Assembly (NCBI GenBank): GCA_004377185.1
Contig: SOIM01000006.1
Location: 1 to 51,727 of the forward strand
Length of the DNA: 51,727 bases
Origin: Methanomassiliicoccales archaeon
GTDB taxonomy: Archaea; Thermoplasmatota; Thermoplasmata; RBG-16-68-12; SOIM01
Direction of reading: 5' to 3'
Shown here: positions 1-7,447 of the stretch, one piece after another
Layout: every line of letters starts with the position of its first letter
Position numbering within the stretch: the stretch's first letter is position 1
Program-made: the position numbers and the translations under genes
Notes under the pieces: model-generated
The model's input: the letters and a program-made list of their open reading frames with translations, nothing else
What the model was told of the DNA's origin: nothing
Databases searched by the model: none

Positions 1-1
1 C

Positions 2-106
2 GCCGACGGCTGGCACCGCCGCTGTCGTCCATGCCAGCAGCCACAGCAACCAGCCTACCAGCAACCTCCCCAGCAGCCTCCACAACCCCCTCCAGGAACA
101 CCATAG
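2..106 (+). CDS. C-terminal end of a Pro/Gln-rich protein (partial, cut by the window edge)
   Basis: Only the last 34 codons are present, in frame 2, ending at a TAG at 104-106. The tail is rich in Pro and Gln with an AYQQP-type core, very like the tail of the next gene (…QPAYQQPYQPPPQQ…). I infer a tandem paralogue whose N-terminal part lies outside the window. The first few residues (…WHRRCRPC…) do not look like the neighbour's tail, so the reading frame is supported by composition only. No function can be given. Confidence 0.45.
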   Translation, partial: ADGWHRRCRPCQQPQQPAYQQPPQQPPQPPPGTP

Positions 107-232
107 GGAGAGCTTTTCCTCCCCCTCATATTCCTTTGACGCCAGAACATTCTCCGATTGTCAGCCATAATAATATGTGCAAAAGGTTATTAAAGGTGAA
201 ATCTTTCGGCTCTTAAGTTAAAGGTGATTTGT

Positions 233-937
233 ATGCCCACATGTCCGAACTGCAACGCTACCCTTGCTGAAGGGGCCATGTTTTGTGACAAATGCGGGAC
301 GAAAATGCCCGAGCCAGGGGCAGCTGCACCGGCGCCAGTAGCACCTCCACCAGCGGCACCCTCTAGTGCACCGCCAGCAGCTCAACCATATCAACCACCG
401 CCCCAATATCCAGCGTACGGACCCCAGCCCCAGCAACCATATGCTGGGCAACCCCCTGAAGCAGCGACTGTGCAAAGCATGTTAGCCATTGGTGGAATAA
501 TTGCGTTGTTACTAGGGATACTGTTCCTTCTTGCTGGAGTGGGACTTTTGGCTTTATGGGCGACGCGGCCAGCATTCATGTTTGTTGACCCGTTGGCTGG
601 TGCGTGGATCTGGGCCCTAATACCAATAATCTTCGGAGTAGTCAACTTCTTGATATTCTTCCAAACGAGGAGCATTTCAACGATGGTAGAGAGAAGCCAG
701 TATCAGGAAGCGAAATCAAAGACCCTAATCTGGATGATCCTTGGATTCGTATTGTCTGGTGTTATTGCTGGGATTGTACTTTTGATAGCCTACCTGAAGT
801 TCGACCCACTTATCAGACATTCACAGCCACAGATGTACGCGCAAGTTCAACCATATCAACAGCAACCAGCCTATCAACAGCCCTACCAACCACCTCCACA
901 ACAGCCACAGCCACCACAACCCCCGCAGAACCCGTAG
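233..937 (+). CDS. Zinc-ribbon membrane protein with Pro/Gln-rich linkers
   Basis: The start at ATG 233 is preferred over the in-frame GTG at 224 because an AAAGGTGA ribosome-binding sequence lies just upstream. The N-terminus is a zinc ribbon (CPNC…CDKCG), followed by a Pro/Ala/Gln-rich linker of about 60 residues. Then come hydrophobic segments: two close together (MLAIGGIIALLLGILFLL…; WIWALIPIIFGVVNFLIF) and a third near the C-terminus (LIWMILGFVLSGVIAGIVLL). A second Pro/Gln-rich tail ends the protein. Such zinc-ribbon plus membrane proteins are common in archaea and bacteria and mostly unassigned. A related Pro/Gln tail ends the gene just upstream. I infer a cytoplasmic zinc ribbon tethered to the membrane; the partner is unknown. 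Confidence 0.82.
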   Translation: MPTCPNCNATLAEGAMFCDKCGTKMPEPGAAAPAPVAPPPAAPSSAPPAAQPYQPPPQYPAYGPQPQQPYAGQPPEAATVQSMLAIGGIIALLLGILFLLAGVGLLALWATRPAFMFVDPLAGAWIWALIPIIFGVVNFLIFFQTRSISTMVERSQYQEAKSKTLIWMILGFVLSGVIAGIVLLIAYLKFDPLIRHSQPQMYAQVQPYQQQPAYQQPYQPPPQQPQPPQPPQNP

Positions 938-1055
938 TCAGGGTTCCACTGCTTGACCGCCATCCAAAGTGGATTTCTTGTATCCAGATTACTGGTGAGT
1001 GGACAGGTTCTTTTGAAGTACACCTTATGCTCCCTATCGATTAGGAGATCACGTT

Positions 1056-1565
1056 ATGGCCGAGATTGCAATCCGACAGTACGAACCATCTGACCTTGAA
1101 CGTTGCAGGATGCTTTGGGAAGAGCTGACCCAAGCCCATAGGGAAATGTATGATGACCTCTCCATCGGGGGAGAGGAGCCAGGGCTCTACTTCGACAAGC
1201 ATCTCTCCCGTGTTGGGCCCGAGCGTATCTGGGTCGCAGACCGAGATGGAGAAATCATTGGGATGGTTGGCTTGATTGTGGAGGAGCAGAAAACAGAGGT
1301 GGAACCCATCGTGGTCACTTCAAGAGAGCGGGGAAAGGGAGTTGGGAAGTCGCTTCTTGATCATGTGATTGAGCAGGCGAAGAAGCTCGGTGTCCGTTTT
1401 CTTAGTATAAAACCGGTTGCCAGAAACACACGTGCGATCTCCATGTTCCACTCGTTGGGGTTCCAGATGCTTGGTCACATCGATATGCTAATGGAGCTAC
1501 AACCACCAACTGAAATCAAGTGGAAGGCCGGACCCGAGCTCTTTGGACGCTCCTTCAGGCACTAA
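1056..1565 (+). CDS. GNAT-family N-acetyltransferase
   Basis: This 169-residue protein has the length of a single GNAT domain. The acetyl-CoA-binding motif A is clear at residues 92-98 (R-G-K-G-V-G-K), after the beta strand EPIVV. Motif B follows (RAISMFHSLGFQ), where a conserved aromatic/Leu-Gly-Phe precedes the last strand. GNAT enzymes transfer acetyl from acetyl-CoA to an amine; the substrate cannot be read from the sequence. A TAGGAG sequence precedes the ATG at 1056. The next gene starts two bases after the stop or shortly beyond, suggesting co-transcription with the SAM methyltransferase. Confidence 0.9.
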   Translation: MAEIAIRQYEPSDLERCRMLWEELTQAHREMYDDLSIGGEEPGLYFDKHLSRVGPERIWVADRDGEIIGMVGLIVEEQKTEVEPIVVTSRERGKGVGKSLLDHVIEQAKKLGVRFLSIKPVARNTRAISMFHSLGFQMLGHIDMLMELQPPTEIKWKAGPELFGRSFRH

Positions 1566-1567
1566 GA

Positions 1568-2398
1568 ATGAATCTATGGAGAGATACCTTCGTCTCCAAA
1601 AGGCACATGAAACACCGAGAAGAAGTGAGGGACAGAACAATGGACAGTAAGGGTGATACAGAGAGACAGGCAATCCTGAGGGACAAGATTATCAGAGAAA
1701 AGCAAAGGGCAAAAGAAGAATCTTTTCTATCGAGAATACTCTCCATTCTCAAGCCAGAGATGAGCCTGTGCGACATTGGGTGCGGAACTGGCCACATAAT
1801 TCGGGAATTGGCAACTAACTCAGAGAATGTCTTCCTTGTTGGACTTGACATCTCACCAGCAATGCTCAGAGTTGCGAGCGATAACGTTGGGAACCTGCTC
1901 AATGTAGCCCTTCTTAGAGGAGATGGATACGAACTTCCCTTTTCGGACGGTGCACTTGATATTATGATAGCGAGACTGGCTGAGTATTCCCCTCAAGAAG
2001 TCTATCGGGCCCTGCGAGGAGAGGGATGTTTCATTGAATACGGTTTGGGACCAGAAGCTGATAAGGAAATCTTCGAGTTCTTTCCGGACAGGATAGAGGA
2101 GGACAATTTTTTCATTCCCAAGTCCCCAGAAGAATGGAGAGACGAGGCGTGCAGGGAGTTGAGAGATGCCGGTTTTGTCGTCACTGGCCTGGAAGATTAC
2201 AAACGAAAGGACTACTATCACAACGAGGAGGAAGTGATGGACCTAATCGAGATGGTGCCACTTGTAAGGGATTTTGACAGAAAGAAAGATAGGAAGACCG
2301 TTCTAGAACTCGCAGAGAAGCACAGGGTGGAGAGAGGTATCGGCATCACGTGGCACTATTGCATCATAGAGGGGAGAAAACCGAAAGAAAAAGGTTGA
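1568..2398 (+). CDS. Class I SAM-dependent methyltransferase
   Basis: The Rossmann-type SAM motif I is CDIGCGTG at about residues 68-75. It is followed by the acidic loop at the end of strand 2 (LVGLDIS), a DGYELPF motif, and an FIEYG strand corresponding to motif IV. The start is uncertain. ATG 1568 is two bases after the GNAT stop; ATG 1640 has the better Shine-Dalgarno (GAAGTGAGG) and would remove 24 residues that carry no recognisable domain. The substrate is unknown. The C-terminal part has a charged helical insertion (KRKDYYHNEEE…), so this is not a minimal Methyltransf_11 protein. Confidence 0.85.
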   Translation: MNLWRDTFVSKRHMKHREEVRDRTMDSKGDTERQAILRDKIIREKQRAKEESFLSRILSILKPEMSLCDIGCGTGHIIRELATNSENVFLVGLDISPAMLRVASDNVGNLLNVALLRGDGYELPFSDGALDIMIARLAEYSPQEVYRALRGEGCFIEYGLGPEADKEIFEFFPDRIEEDNFFIPKSPEEWRDEACRELRDAGFVVTGLEDYKRKDYYHNEEEVMDLIEMVPLVRDFDRKKDRKTVLELAEKHRVERGIGITWHYCIIEGRKPKEKG

Positions 2399-2469
2399 AC
2401 GTTCGAGAACAACCTCCCTGTTCATGCCCTTTGCAGAACTGAGCAATGAATCCAACCAAAGAAAGCTGA

Positions 2470-4899
2470 CTACTCGGGAAGCGGTGTGGACGTAAGAACC
2501 TGGACCTTGTCGAATTCCTTCTTCAGCATGGCAAACTCGTCCTTGCCCAACGCGGACGGGCCAACCGGAACAATAACGGTCGCATCGCTCACCGAAGCCA
2601 GATCATTGATCTTCTTCACAAATCGGAGCACGCGTTCAAAACCGTTCTCAACGGTGAGATACTCAATCCCATCTATGATCACAACCCCTTTCGGAGAGTC
2701 TTTGAAGAAATTGCTGATCGCCCTCATCATCTCGAAATCCAGTCTCTTCGGGTCCAGCGTCTTGACGGAGGGGTCAGTGGCGGTGTCCGAGAGCCAGAAC
2801 AAATCTATACCCTCCACGTCGTACTCCTTCCTGAGCTTGTCCGGGAAGGTTGTGGAAATGCACAGACTGGGGACCTCTTTCTTCAGGATGCTCTTGAATT
2901 CCTCGAACGCAACGGCGGGATTGTCGTCCACGATGAGATAATTGTAGCCCAAGGCGACCTCTTGTAGAATGGATCCGCACGATTCGCAATGGGTCCTCAG
3001 AAGGTCGGAATCGCCTTCGACAAGAACAGTATCCCCGCAGGACGGGCACTTCACGCTCACCATCCTCGTCTCCTTTGGCTTGACGACTTCCAGCAATCGG
3101 TTGCAGTTGGGACACCTTTCCGCCTTTTCTGCACAGTCCTTGTGGAAGACCTGACCGCATTTGCACTTGATCCCCTCGTCAGCAATGTCGTGAAGATCCT
3201 CAAGACAAACGCTACAAGGAACGGCCATGGCCATGCCGACCGGGGGAGGGAGTTCCATGTATTCCTCCGGCGCTTCGACCACTACACTTATCTCATCTTC
3301 CCTCGGAATAGGTGGTGGAATCGCTTCCTCTGCCTTGATATAGACAAACTTGGTGACAATGACCATGACTACGAGGTAGACTATGCAGAATGCCCACATG
3401 AAGACCCCAAGCATGTAGAAATTCGCCCCTGCCAGGACGAAGAGCGAGGGAAAGAAATAGAATAGGATGAAGAGGATTATTCCCAAGAGTCCCAGTCCGT
3501 GAATCCATTTCCTCTTGAACCAGCCTTCCCTGTGGGCCATCGAGTAGGCCCTTCTGTAATCATTGTAGTATTTGTTCTGGAAGTGCGACATGAGGTAGGC
3601 GCATACGAATATCAGTCCGAAGAGGATCTGAGGGTTGTCCAGGAAGTCAAAGGTTGTGAAGACAGCCCTGTCAGCCGGTGGGTTTGTCGAGTTGAAGGAG
3701 GAGCTGTATGTCAGTATCATCCCGGCAGGGGTCCTAATCAGATGGGCAGTCCCCTGATCCTTCTCAAACCCTGCGAAACTCAAGGCACCCACTATATAGT
3801 CGGTGTTGTGTAATTCGAGAGTGCCGATGTAGGCACAAGGGGCGTTAATATCGAAATCATCGATGAAGAAGCCAGTATTGTTTCCACTCTGATTCGATGT
3901 GAAGTTGAAGTTCACCCTAACCTTCTTTCCTATGTAACTGTCCAGATCGAAGACTAGCGTTTGGAAAGTGTTGCGGTTGTCATTTGAACCCAGCGTCTGC
4001 AGATTGGTGTAGCTGCTCTCACCTTCTTCCTTGATCTGTATCCTGAGGGTATCGCCAGACTCAACATGCCCGACATAACTGAACCGCATGGCGGCCTCCA
4101 CAGCAAAGCGGAGATCAAAGTCCGCATAGGTGGATGCAGTGATATTGTCCTCGTACTGAGGAGTCTCAGAGCTTCCATGCCAGAGGGCTAGGTTCCCGGG
4201 GTAATATGGATTGTCCTTTATTATCCAGTTCGTCGTTGTGGGTTCTCCCGCGACCGAGAAAGGACCGAAGAAGGTATCGTTGAAATCATGGGACCTATGG
4301 AAACTGAAACCCTCGTAGAGCGCAGAGACGGTCAGGTTGTCGGACAGGTCGAATGTTCTGTGCTGGACACCAGACTCGAGATTGAAGATGTGCTTGATGA
4401 CGATGGAAGCGTCAGTATCCACATCCGTTCCGAGAAGACCCTCCGTGCTCAGCGGGACGCCAGCGGCGGTATCACCGTCCAGCAGTTCGACCTTGGTCAT
4501 CCTGGAGAAGTAATAGGGAGTCCCGCCTTGTCCTTGTCTTTCCCACAGATATCTCTGAACCCACAAGGAATAGTGAAGTATCTCTTGCTCATCAAGTACG
4601 CCGTTGGGTGTCGAGGACCAAGATGGGAAGTTCGTGCCCGTGAATCCCTGAGGAATGCTTGACCGTTCATCAAACATATAGATGATTCGTCTGCGAAGAG
4701 CTGTTGCCTGCTCCCCGGTTATGGTCACCGTCATATGACCTCCACCAGAGTATTCGGAAAGCCCGATCATCTCGTCATCGGATTCCGAAATAACCTTCCC
4801 CTCGTAACCCTGACTGGCACCCGGAGGAGGGACCTGCAACAATAGGAACGAAGACATTACGATAATGAGCAAGAGCTTCTGAAGGCGGTGTTCCTTCAT
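2470..4899 (-). CDS. Secreted/membrane protein with RING-like zinc finger, zinc ribbon and C-terminal DUF835
   Basis: The 809-residue protein begins with a signal peptide (residues 1-29, LLLIIVMSSFLLL core). An extracellular beta-rich region follows with Asn-Xaa-Ser/Thr sites and a MAM/jelly-roll-like stretch (about 230-350, IQIKEEGESSYT…NFNFTSNQSG…FFIDDFDI). Membrane helices lie at about 417-440 and 464-520. The cytoplasmic part has a cross-brace finger at about 562-600 (C-x2-C-x12-C-x-C-x4-H-x2-C-x6-C-x2-C), a zinc ribbon at 619-643, and DUF835 from about 650 to the end with its I-D-G-I-E-Y-L motif. A TATA-like CCTTTTAATC lies 27 bp upstream of the ATG, so the mRNA may be leaderless. It is divergent from the TrmB gene. 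I infer an envelope sensor or scaffold. No enzymatic motif is visible outside the zinc finger. Confidence 0.85.
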   Translation of the reverse strand: MKEHRLQKLLLIIVMSSFLLLQVPPPGASQGYEGKVISESDDEMIGLSEYSGGGHMTVTITGEQATALRRRIIYMFDERSSIPQGFTGTNFPSWSSTPNGVLDEQEILHYSLWVQRYLWERQGQGGTPYYFSRMTKVELLDGDTAAGVPLSTEGLLGTDVDTDASIVIKHIFNLESGVQHRTFDLSDNLTVSALYEGFSFHRSHDFNDTFFGPFSVAGEPTTTNWIIKDNPYYPGNLALWHGSSETPQYEDNITASTYADFDLRFAVEAAMRFSYVGHVESGDTLRIQIKEEGESSYTNLQTLGSNDNRNTFQTLVFDLDSYIGKKVRVNFNFTSNQSGNNTGFFIDDFDINAPCAYIGTLELHNTDYIVGALSFAGFEKDQGTAHLIRTPAGMILTYSSSFNSTNPPADRAVFTTFDFLDNPQILFGLIFVCAYLMSHFQNKYYNDYRRAYSMAHREGWFKRKWIHGLGLLGIILFILFYFFPSLFVLAGANFYMLGVFMWAFCIVYLVVMVIVTKFVYIKAEEAIPPPIPREDEISVVVEAPEEYMELPPPVGMAMAVPCSVCLEDLHDIADEGIKCKCGQVFHKDCAEKAERCPNCNRLLEVVKPKETRMVSVKCPSCGDTVLVEGDSDLLRTHCESCGSILQEVALGYNYLIVDDNPAVAFEEFKSILKKEVPSLCISTTFPDKLRKEYDVEGIDLFWLSDTATDPSVKTLDPKRLDFEMMRAISNFFKDSPKGVVIIDGIEYLTVENGFERVLRFVKKINDLASVSDATVIVPVGPSALGKDEFAMLKKEFDKVQVLTSTPLPE

Positions 4900-4921
4900 T
4901 CGAGCGGATATTAGTAACTCC

Positions 4922-4931
4922 GATTAAAAGG
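4922..4931 (-). promoter_or_regulatory. TATA box of the RING/DUF835 gene
   Basis: On the minus strand this reads CCTTTTAATC, centred 27 bp before the ATG at 4899. This spacing fits a leaderless archaeal transcript. Confidence 0.5.
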
Positions 4932-4970
4932 TTTTTGAGTTGGTCAGCATGGATGATAACACATCTAGAA

Positions 4971-4980
4971 AGCCTTAAGA
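4971..4980 (+). promoter_or_regulatory. TATA-like box of the trmB-type regulator
   Basis: AGCCTTAAGA is centred about 27 bp before the GTG at 5003. The spacing, and the lack of a Shine-Dalgarno, suggest leaderless initiation. Confidence 0.4.
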
Positions 4981-5002
4981 CGGAAGAGTGGATTGAATTG
5001 CC

Positions 5003-5731
5003 GTGAGTTTGAGCGAGTTCTTGGAGGAGGGTATCGACCTTAAGGAGGAGTACGAGAAGGCGGCCAGGACGTTGGAATCCATCGGACTTTCGAATTATGA
5101 AGCTCGAGCATACATCGCCTTGGTGGCGCACGGGTACGGAGACGCAGACACGATAGCCGAGACATCTGGCATACCCAGAACATCCTCCTACAAGGTCCTC
5201 CAATCACTCTGTGAGAAGGGTTTCGCCATGTCCACCAGCGGACGGCCGCGCATCTTCAAACCCGAGGAGCCCATGCGACTGAAGGAGAAGTACGTGTCCC
5301 AGATATCGGATACGTTCGATAAGCTGGGGACGCTGAGCGAGATACTCAGAACGAGAGGAGAGCCTCAACTGGTCTACACCATCACTGGGAAATCAAAGGT
5401 CATAGCCAAGATAGGTGAGCTGCTGGACAAGAGTACGAATACAGTATTGATCGCGTCTCCCGATTTTCACGAGATAAGGAGAGCTTTGACAAAGAAGCTG
5501 GAGAATGCCATTGGAAGGGGCGTACGAATCACGATAATCACCCAGGCAGGTCAGAAGGTTCCGGATAACGCCCGGGTTGTCGTCAAGAAGGGATTGATAG
5601 CTACAGATGTGGTTTGTGACGGTACTCTGGCACTTCTGGCTTCCGCTGACCTGGCAGCTTGCGGGTTCACGGACGATGCGTCTCTGGCAAAGCATCTGGA
5701 GAACTTCTTGGAGATCCTGGTTGAGCACTGA
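5003..5731 (+). CDS. TrmB-family transcriptional regulator
   Basis: The 242-residue protein has a winged HTH at about 25-95 (TLESIGLSNYEARAYIALV…IAETSGIPRTSSYKVLQSL…GRPRIFKPEEP), the hallmark N-terminal arrangement of TrmB proteins. A coiled-coil dimerisation helix follows (LKEKYVSQISDTFDKLGTLSEIL). The C-terminal domain resembles the phospholipase-D-like part of the family (VLIASPDFHEI…). TrmB proteins bind sugars or other effectors and control transport and metabolism genes; the ligand here cannot be told. The start is a GTG. It is divergent from the RING/DUF835 gene, so the two may share regulation. Confidence 0.9.
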   Translation: MSLSEFLEEGIDLKEEYEKAARTLESIGLSNYEARAYIALVAHGYGDADTIAETSGIPRTSSYKVLQSLCEKGFAMSTSGRPRIFKPEEPMRLKEKYVSQISDTFDKLGTLSEILRTRGEPQLVYTITGKSKVIAKIGELLDKSTNTVLIASPDFHEIRRALTKKLENAIGRGVRITIITQAGQKVPDNARVVVKKGLIATDVVCDGTLALLASADLAACGFTDDASLAKHLENFLEILVEH

Positions 5732-5797
5732 GCCCGCAGTCTGCGATACAGTAATAACAGCAAAATAGATTTATCATAAGTTGCCAATCAAGCAGGC

Positions 5798-6610
5798 GTG
5801 GTAAGCAGGTGCGTTCTCTTCGGTGGCAGCCAGGAGTCTTTCTGCACTGGATGTGCGGTGGAGGAGGGTGAGGAAGCCCAAACGATGGTCAACAAATGCG
5901 TTTTCACACTCTCACACTTTGAGAACTGGGACGAGATAGACGTGAAGAGATTCCTGGCCAGAGCGCTGGAGAACAGCAAGAAGAACATGCTCTCATCAGA
6001 AAACAAGGTAAAGCTGGCGGAAACCCTGGGCTCGATCCTGGACCACTCTGCCCAAGAGGATGACATTGCCCGAATCGTTGGCAGCACTTTCGCTTATCTG
6101 GGATACAACGACCAGGCCATGGAGGGTTTCGACCTTGCCATCAGCAGGAAGGAAGATGACACGACCGCACTCAACAACAAAGGCGTATTGTTGGCCCGGA
6201 TCGGGAAGGTCAAGGATGCAATCTCTTGCTATGACAAGGTCACCAGCATGGACCCGAACAATGAGAAAGCGTGGTTCAACAAAGGAAAGGCCTACATACG
6301 GCTGAAGAGACCGACCAAAGGTTCGGAGTGTTTCAAGAGGGTTGTGGAGATAAATCCCAAGAACGTGAGTGCCTGGAACAATCTGGGTGTGTCTCTGCGC
6401 ATGATGGGGAAGCCAAAACAAGCCATAAAATGCTACAATTCCGCCCTCAGGATAAACAAGAACTACAAATGGGCCTGGAACAACAAGGGGATAGCCCTCA
6501 TGTTCAGAAGGAAGTACAAGGAGGCAGAGGAGTGTTTCAAAGAGGTCTTGAAGGTCAATCCAGACTTCGAAGAAGCGAAAGAAGGTCTCCTGGCCTGCAG
6601 AGGAAAGTAA
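5798..6610 (+). CDS. Tetratricopeptide (TPR) repeat protein
   Basis: At least four consecutive 34-residue TPR units are visible from about residue 105 to the end. Examples are AWFNKGKAYIRLKRPTKG, AWNNLGVSLRMMGKPKQA and AWNNKGIALMFRRKYKEA, with the typical W/N-N-x-G-x(2)-L and Pro-Asn/Asn-Pro turns. The N-terminal 100 residues are helical with a Cys-containing start (CVLFGGSQESFCTGC). A TATA-like TTTATCATA about 25 bp upstream supports a leaderless GTG start at 5798. ATG 5885 would be an alternative and would remove that Cys motif. TPR proteins act as protein-protein scaffolds; no partner can be named. Confidence 0.85.
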   Translation: MVSRCVLFGGSQESFCTGCAVEEGEEAQTMVNKCVFTLSHFENWDEIDVKRFLARALENSKKNMLSSENKVKLAETLGSILDHSAQEDDIARIVGSTFAYLGYNDQAMEGFDLAISRKEDDTTALNNKGVLLARIGKVKDAISCYDKVTSMDPNNEKAWFNKGKAYIRLKRPTKGSECFKRVVEINPKNVSAWNNLGVSLRMMGKPKQAIKCYNSALRINKNYKWAWNNKGIALMFRRKYKEAEECFKEVLKVNPDFEEAKEGLLACRGK

Positions 6611-6613
6611 TCA

Positions 6614-7447
6614 TCAAAATTTCTTCGTAACATAATCAAGGACGGATTCAAAGATGACCCTGCCATCCCCTTCTTCCCTCGATTTCTCCCTGGTCCAATC
6701 GGGATGCTGGTATCCGTAGAAGACCCTCTCGGGGTGCGGCATCATTCCGAAGATGTTCCCTTCACTGTTGCACATCCCGGCGATGTTGTCCAGAGATCCG
6801 TTGGGGTTCCAGAAATATCCGGCATATTCTCCCTCGGGGTCCACATACCTGAAGACTATCATATCCAGCTCTTCCATCTTCTTCAGCATCTCTTCTTCCC
6901 TGTCCTTGGGAAAGACGAACTTGCCTTCAGCATGCGCGACCGGATTGACGATCACGTCACCTCTCGGCAGTTTTCTTGTGAAGACGCAGTTTCCCCTGTT
7001 CTCGTGTTTCAGCAATGACGGCCTGCATTCGAACCTGGCGGAATCGTTCGTGGCCAGAACGGCTTGGGGAACTGGTGACATGAAACCATCGAAAGAAGGC
7101 AACAGTCCGATCTCCACCAAAACCTGAAAGCCGTTGCAGATACCGAGCATGGGCCTACCCTCCTTTCCGAACTTCACCAACTCTGCTTCCAAAGAGCTCT
7201 TTACCCTCGCACCGAGGATCGCCCCCGCCCTTACGTAATCACCGGAAGAGAACCCTCCGGGAATCATCACGATATCGTAGTCCAGCAGGTCTCTTTTCTC
7301 ATTGTCGTACGTGTCCATGCCTATGAGTTGTTTGAGATGAACCTTCTCTGGTTTAGCTCCCAGCCTCTTGAAGCACCAGTACGATTCCTCCTCGCAGTTG
7401 GTCCCTTCGATGTACAGAATGCAGATCCTCACGTCCTCGATTCTCAT
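6614..7447 (-). CDS. purQ: Phosphoribosylformylglycinamidine synthase, glutaminase subunit PurQ
   Basis: PurQ supplies ammonia from glutamine to PurL for step 4 of purine synthesis (FGAR to FGAM). The class I glutamine amidotransferase nucleophile is Cys104 in GICNGFQ, and the His/Glu pair is in MMPHPER near the C-terminus. The oxyanion segment is IPGGFSSGDYVRAG. At 277 residues it is longer than the bacterial subunit (about 225), as in other archaeal PurQ proteins. The start overlaps the end of purL by 4 bp, so translation is probably coupled. It converges with the TPR gene with only 3 bp between the stops. Confidence 0.97.
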   Translation of the reverse strand: MRIEDVRICILYIEGTNCEEESYWCFKRLGAKPEKVHLKQLIGMDTYDNEKRDLLDYDIVMIPGGFSSGDYVRAGAILGARVKSSLEAELVKFGKEGRPMLGICNGFQVLVEIGLLPSFDGFMSPVPQAVLATNDSARFECRPSLLKHENRGNCVFTRKLPRGDVIVNPVAHAEGKFVFPKDREEEMLKKMEELDMIVFRYVDPEGEYAGYFWNPNGSLDNIAGMCNSEGNIFGMMPHPERVFYGYQHPDWTREKSREEGDGRVIFESVLDYVTKKF

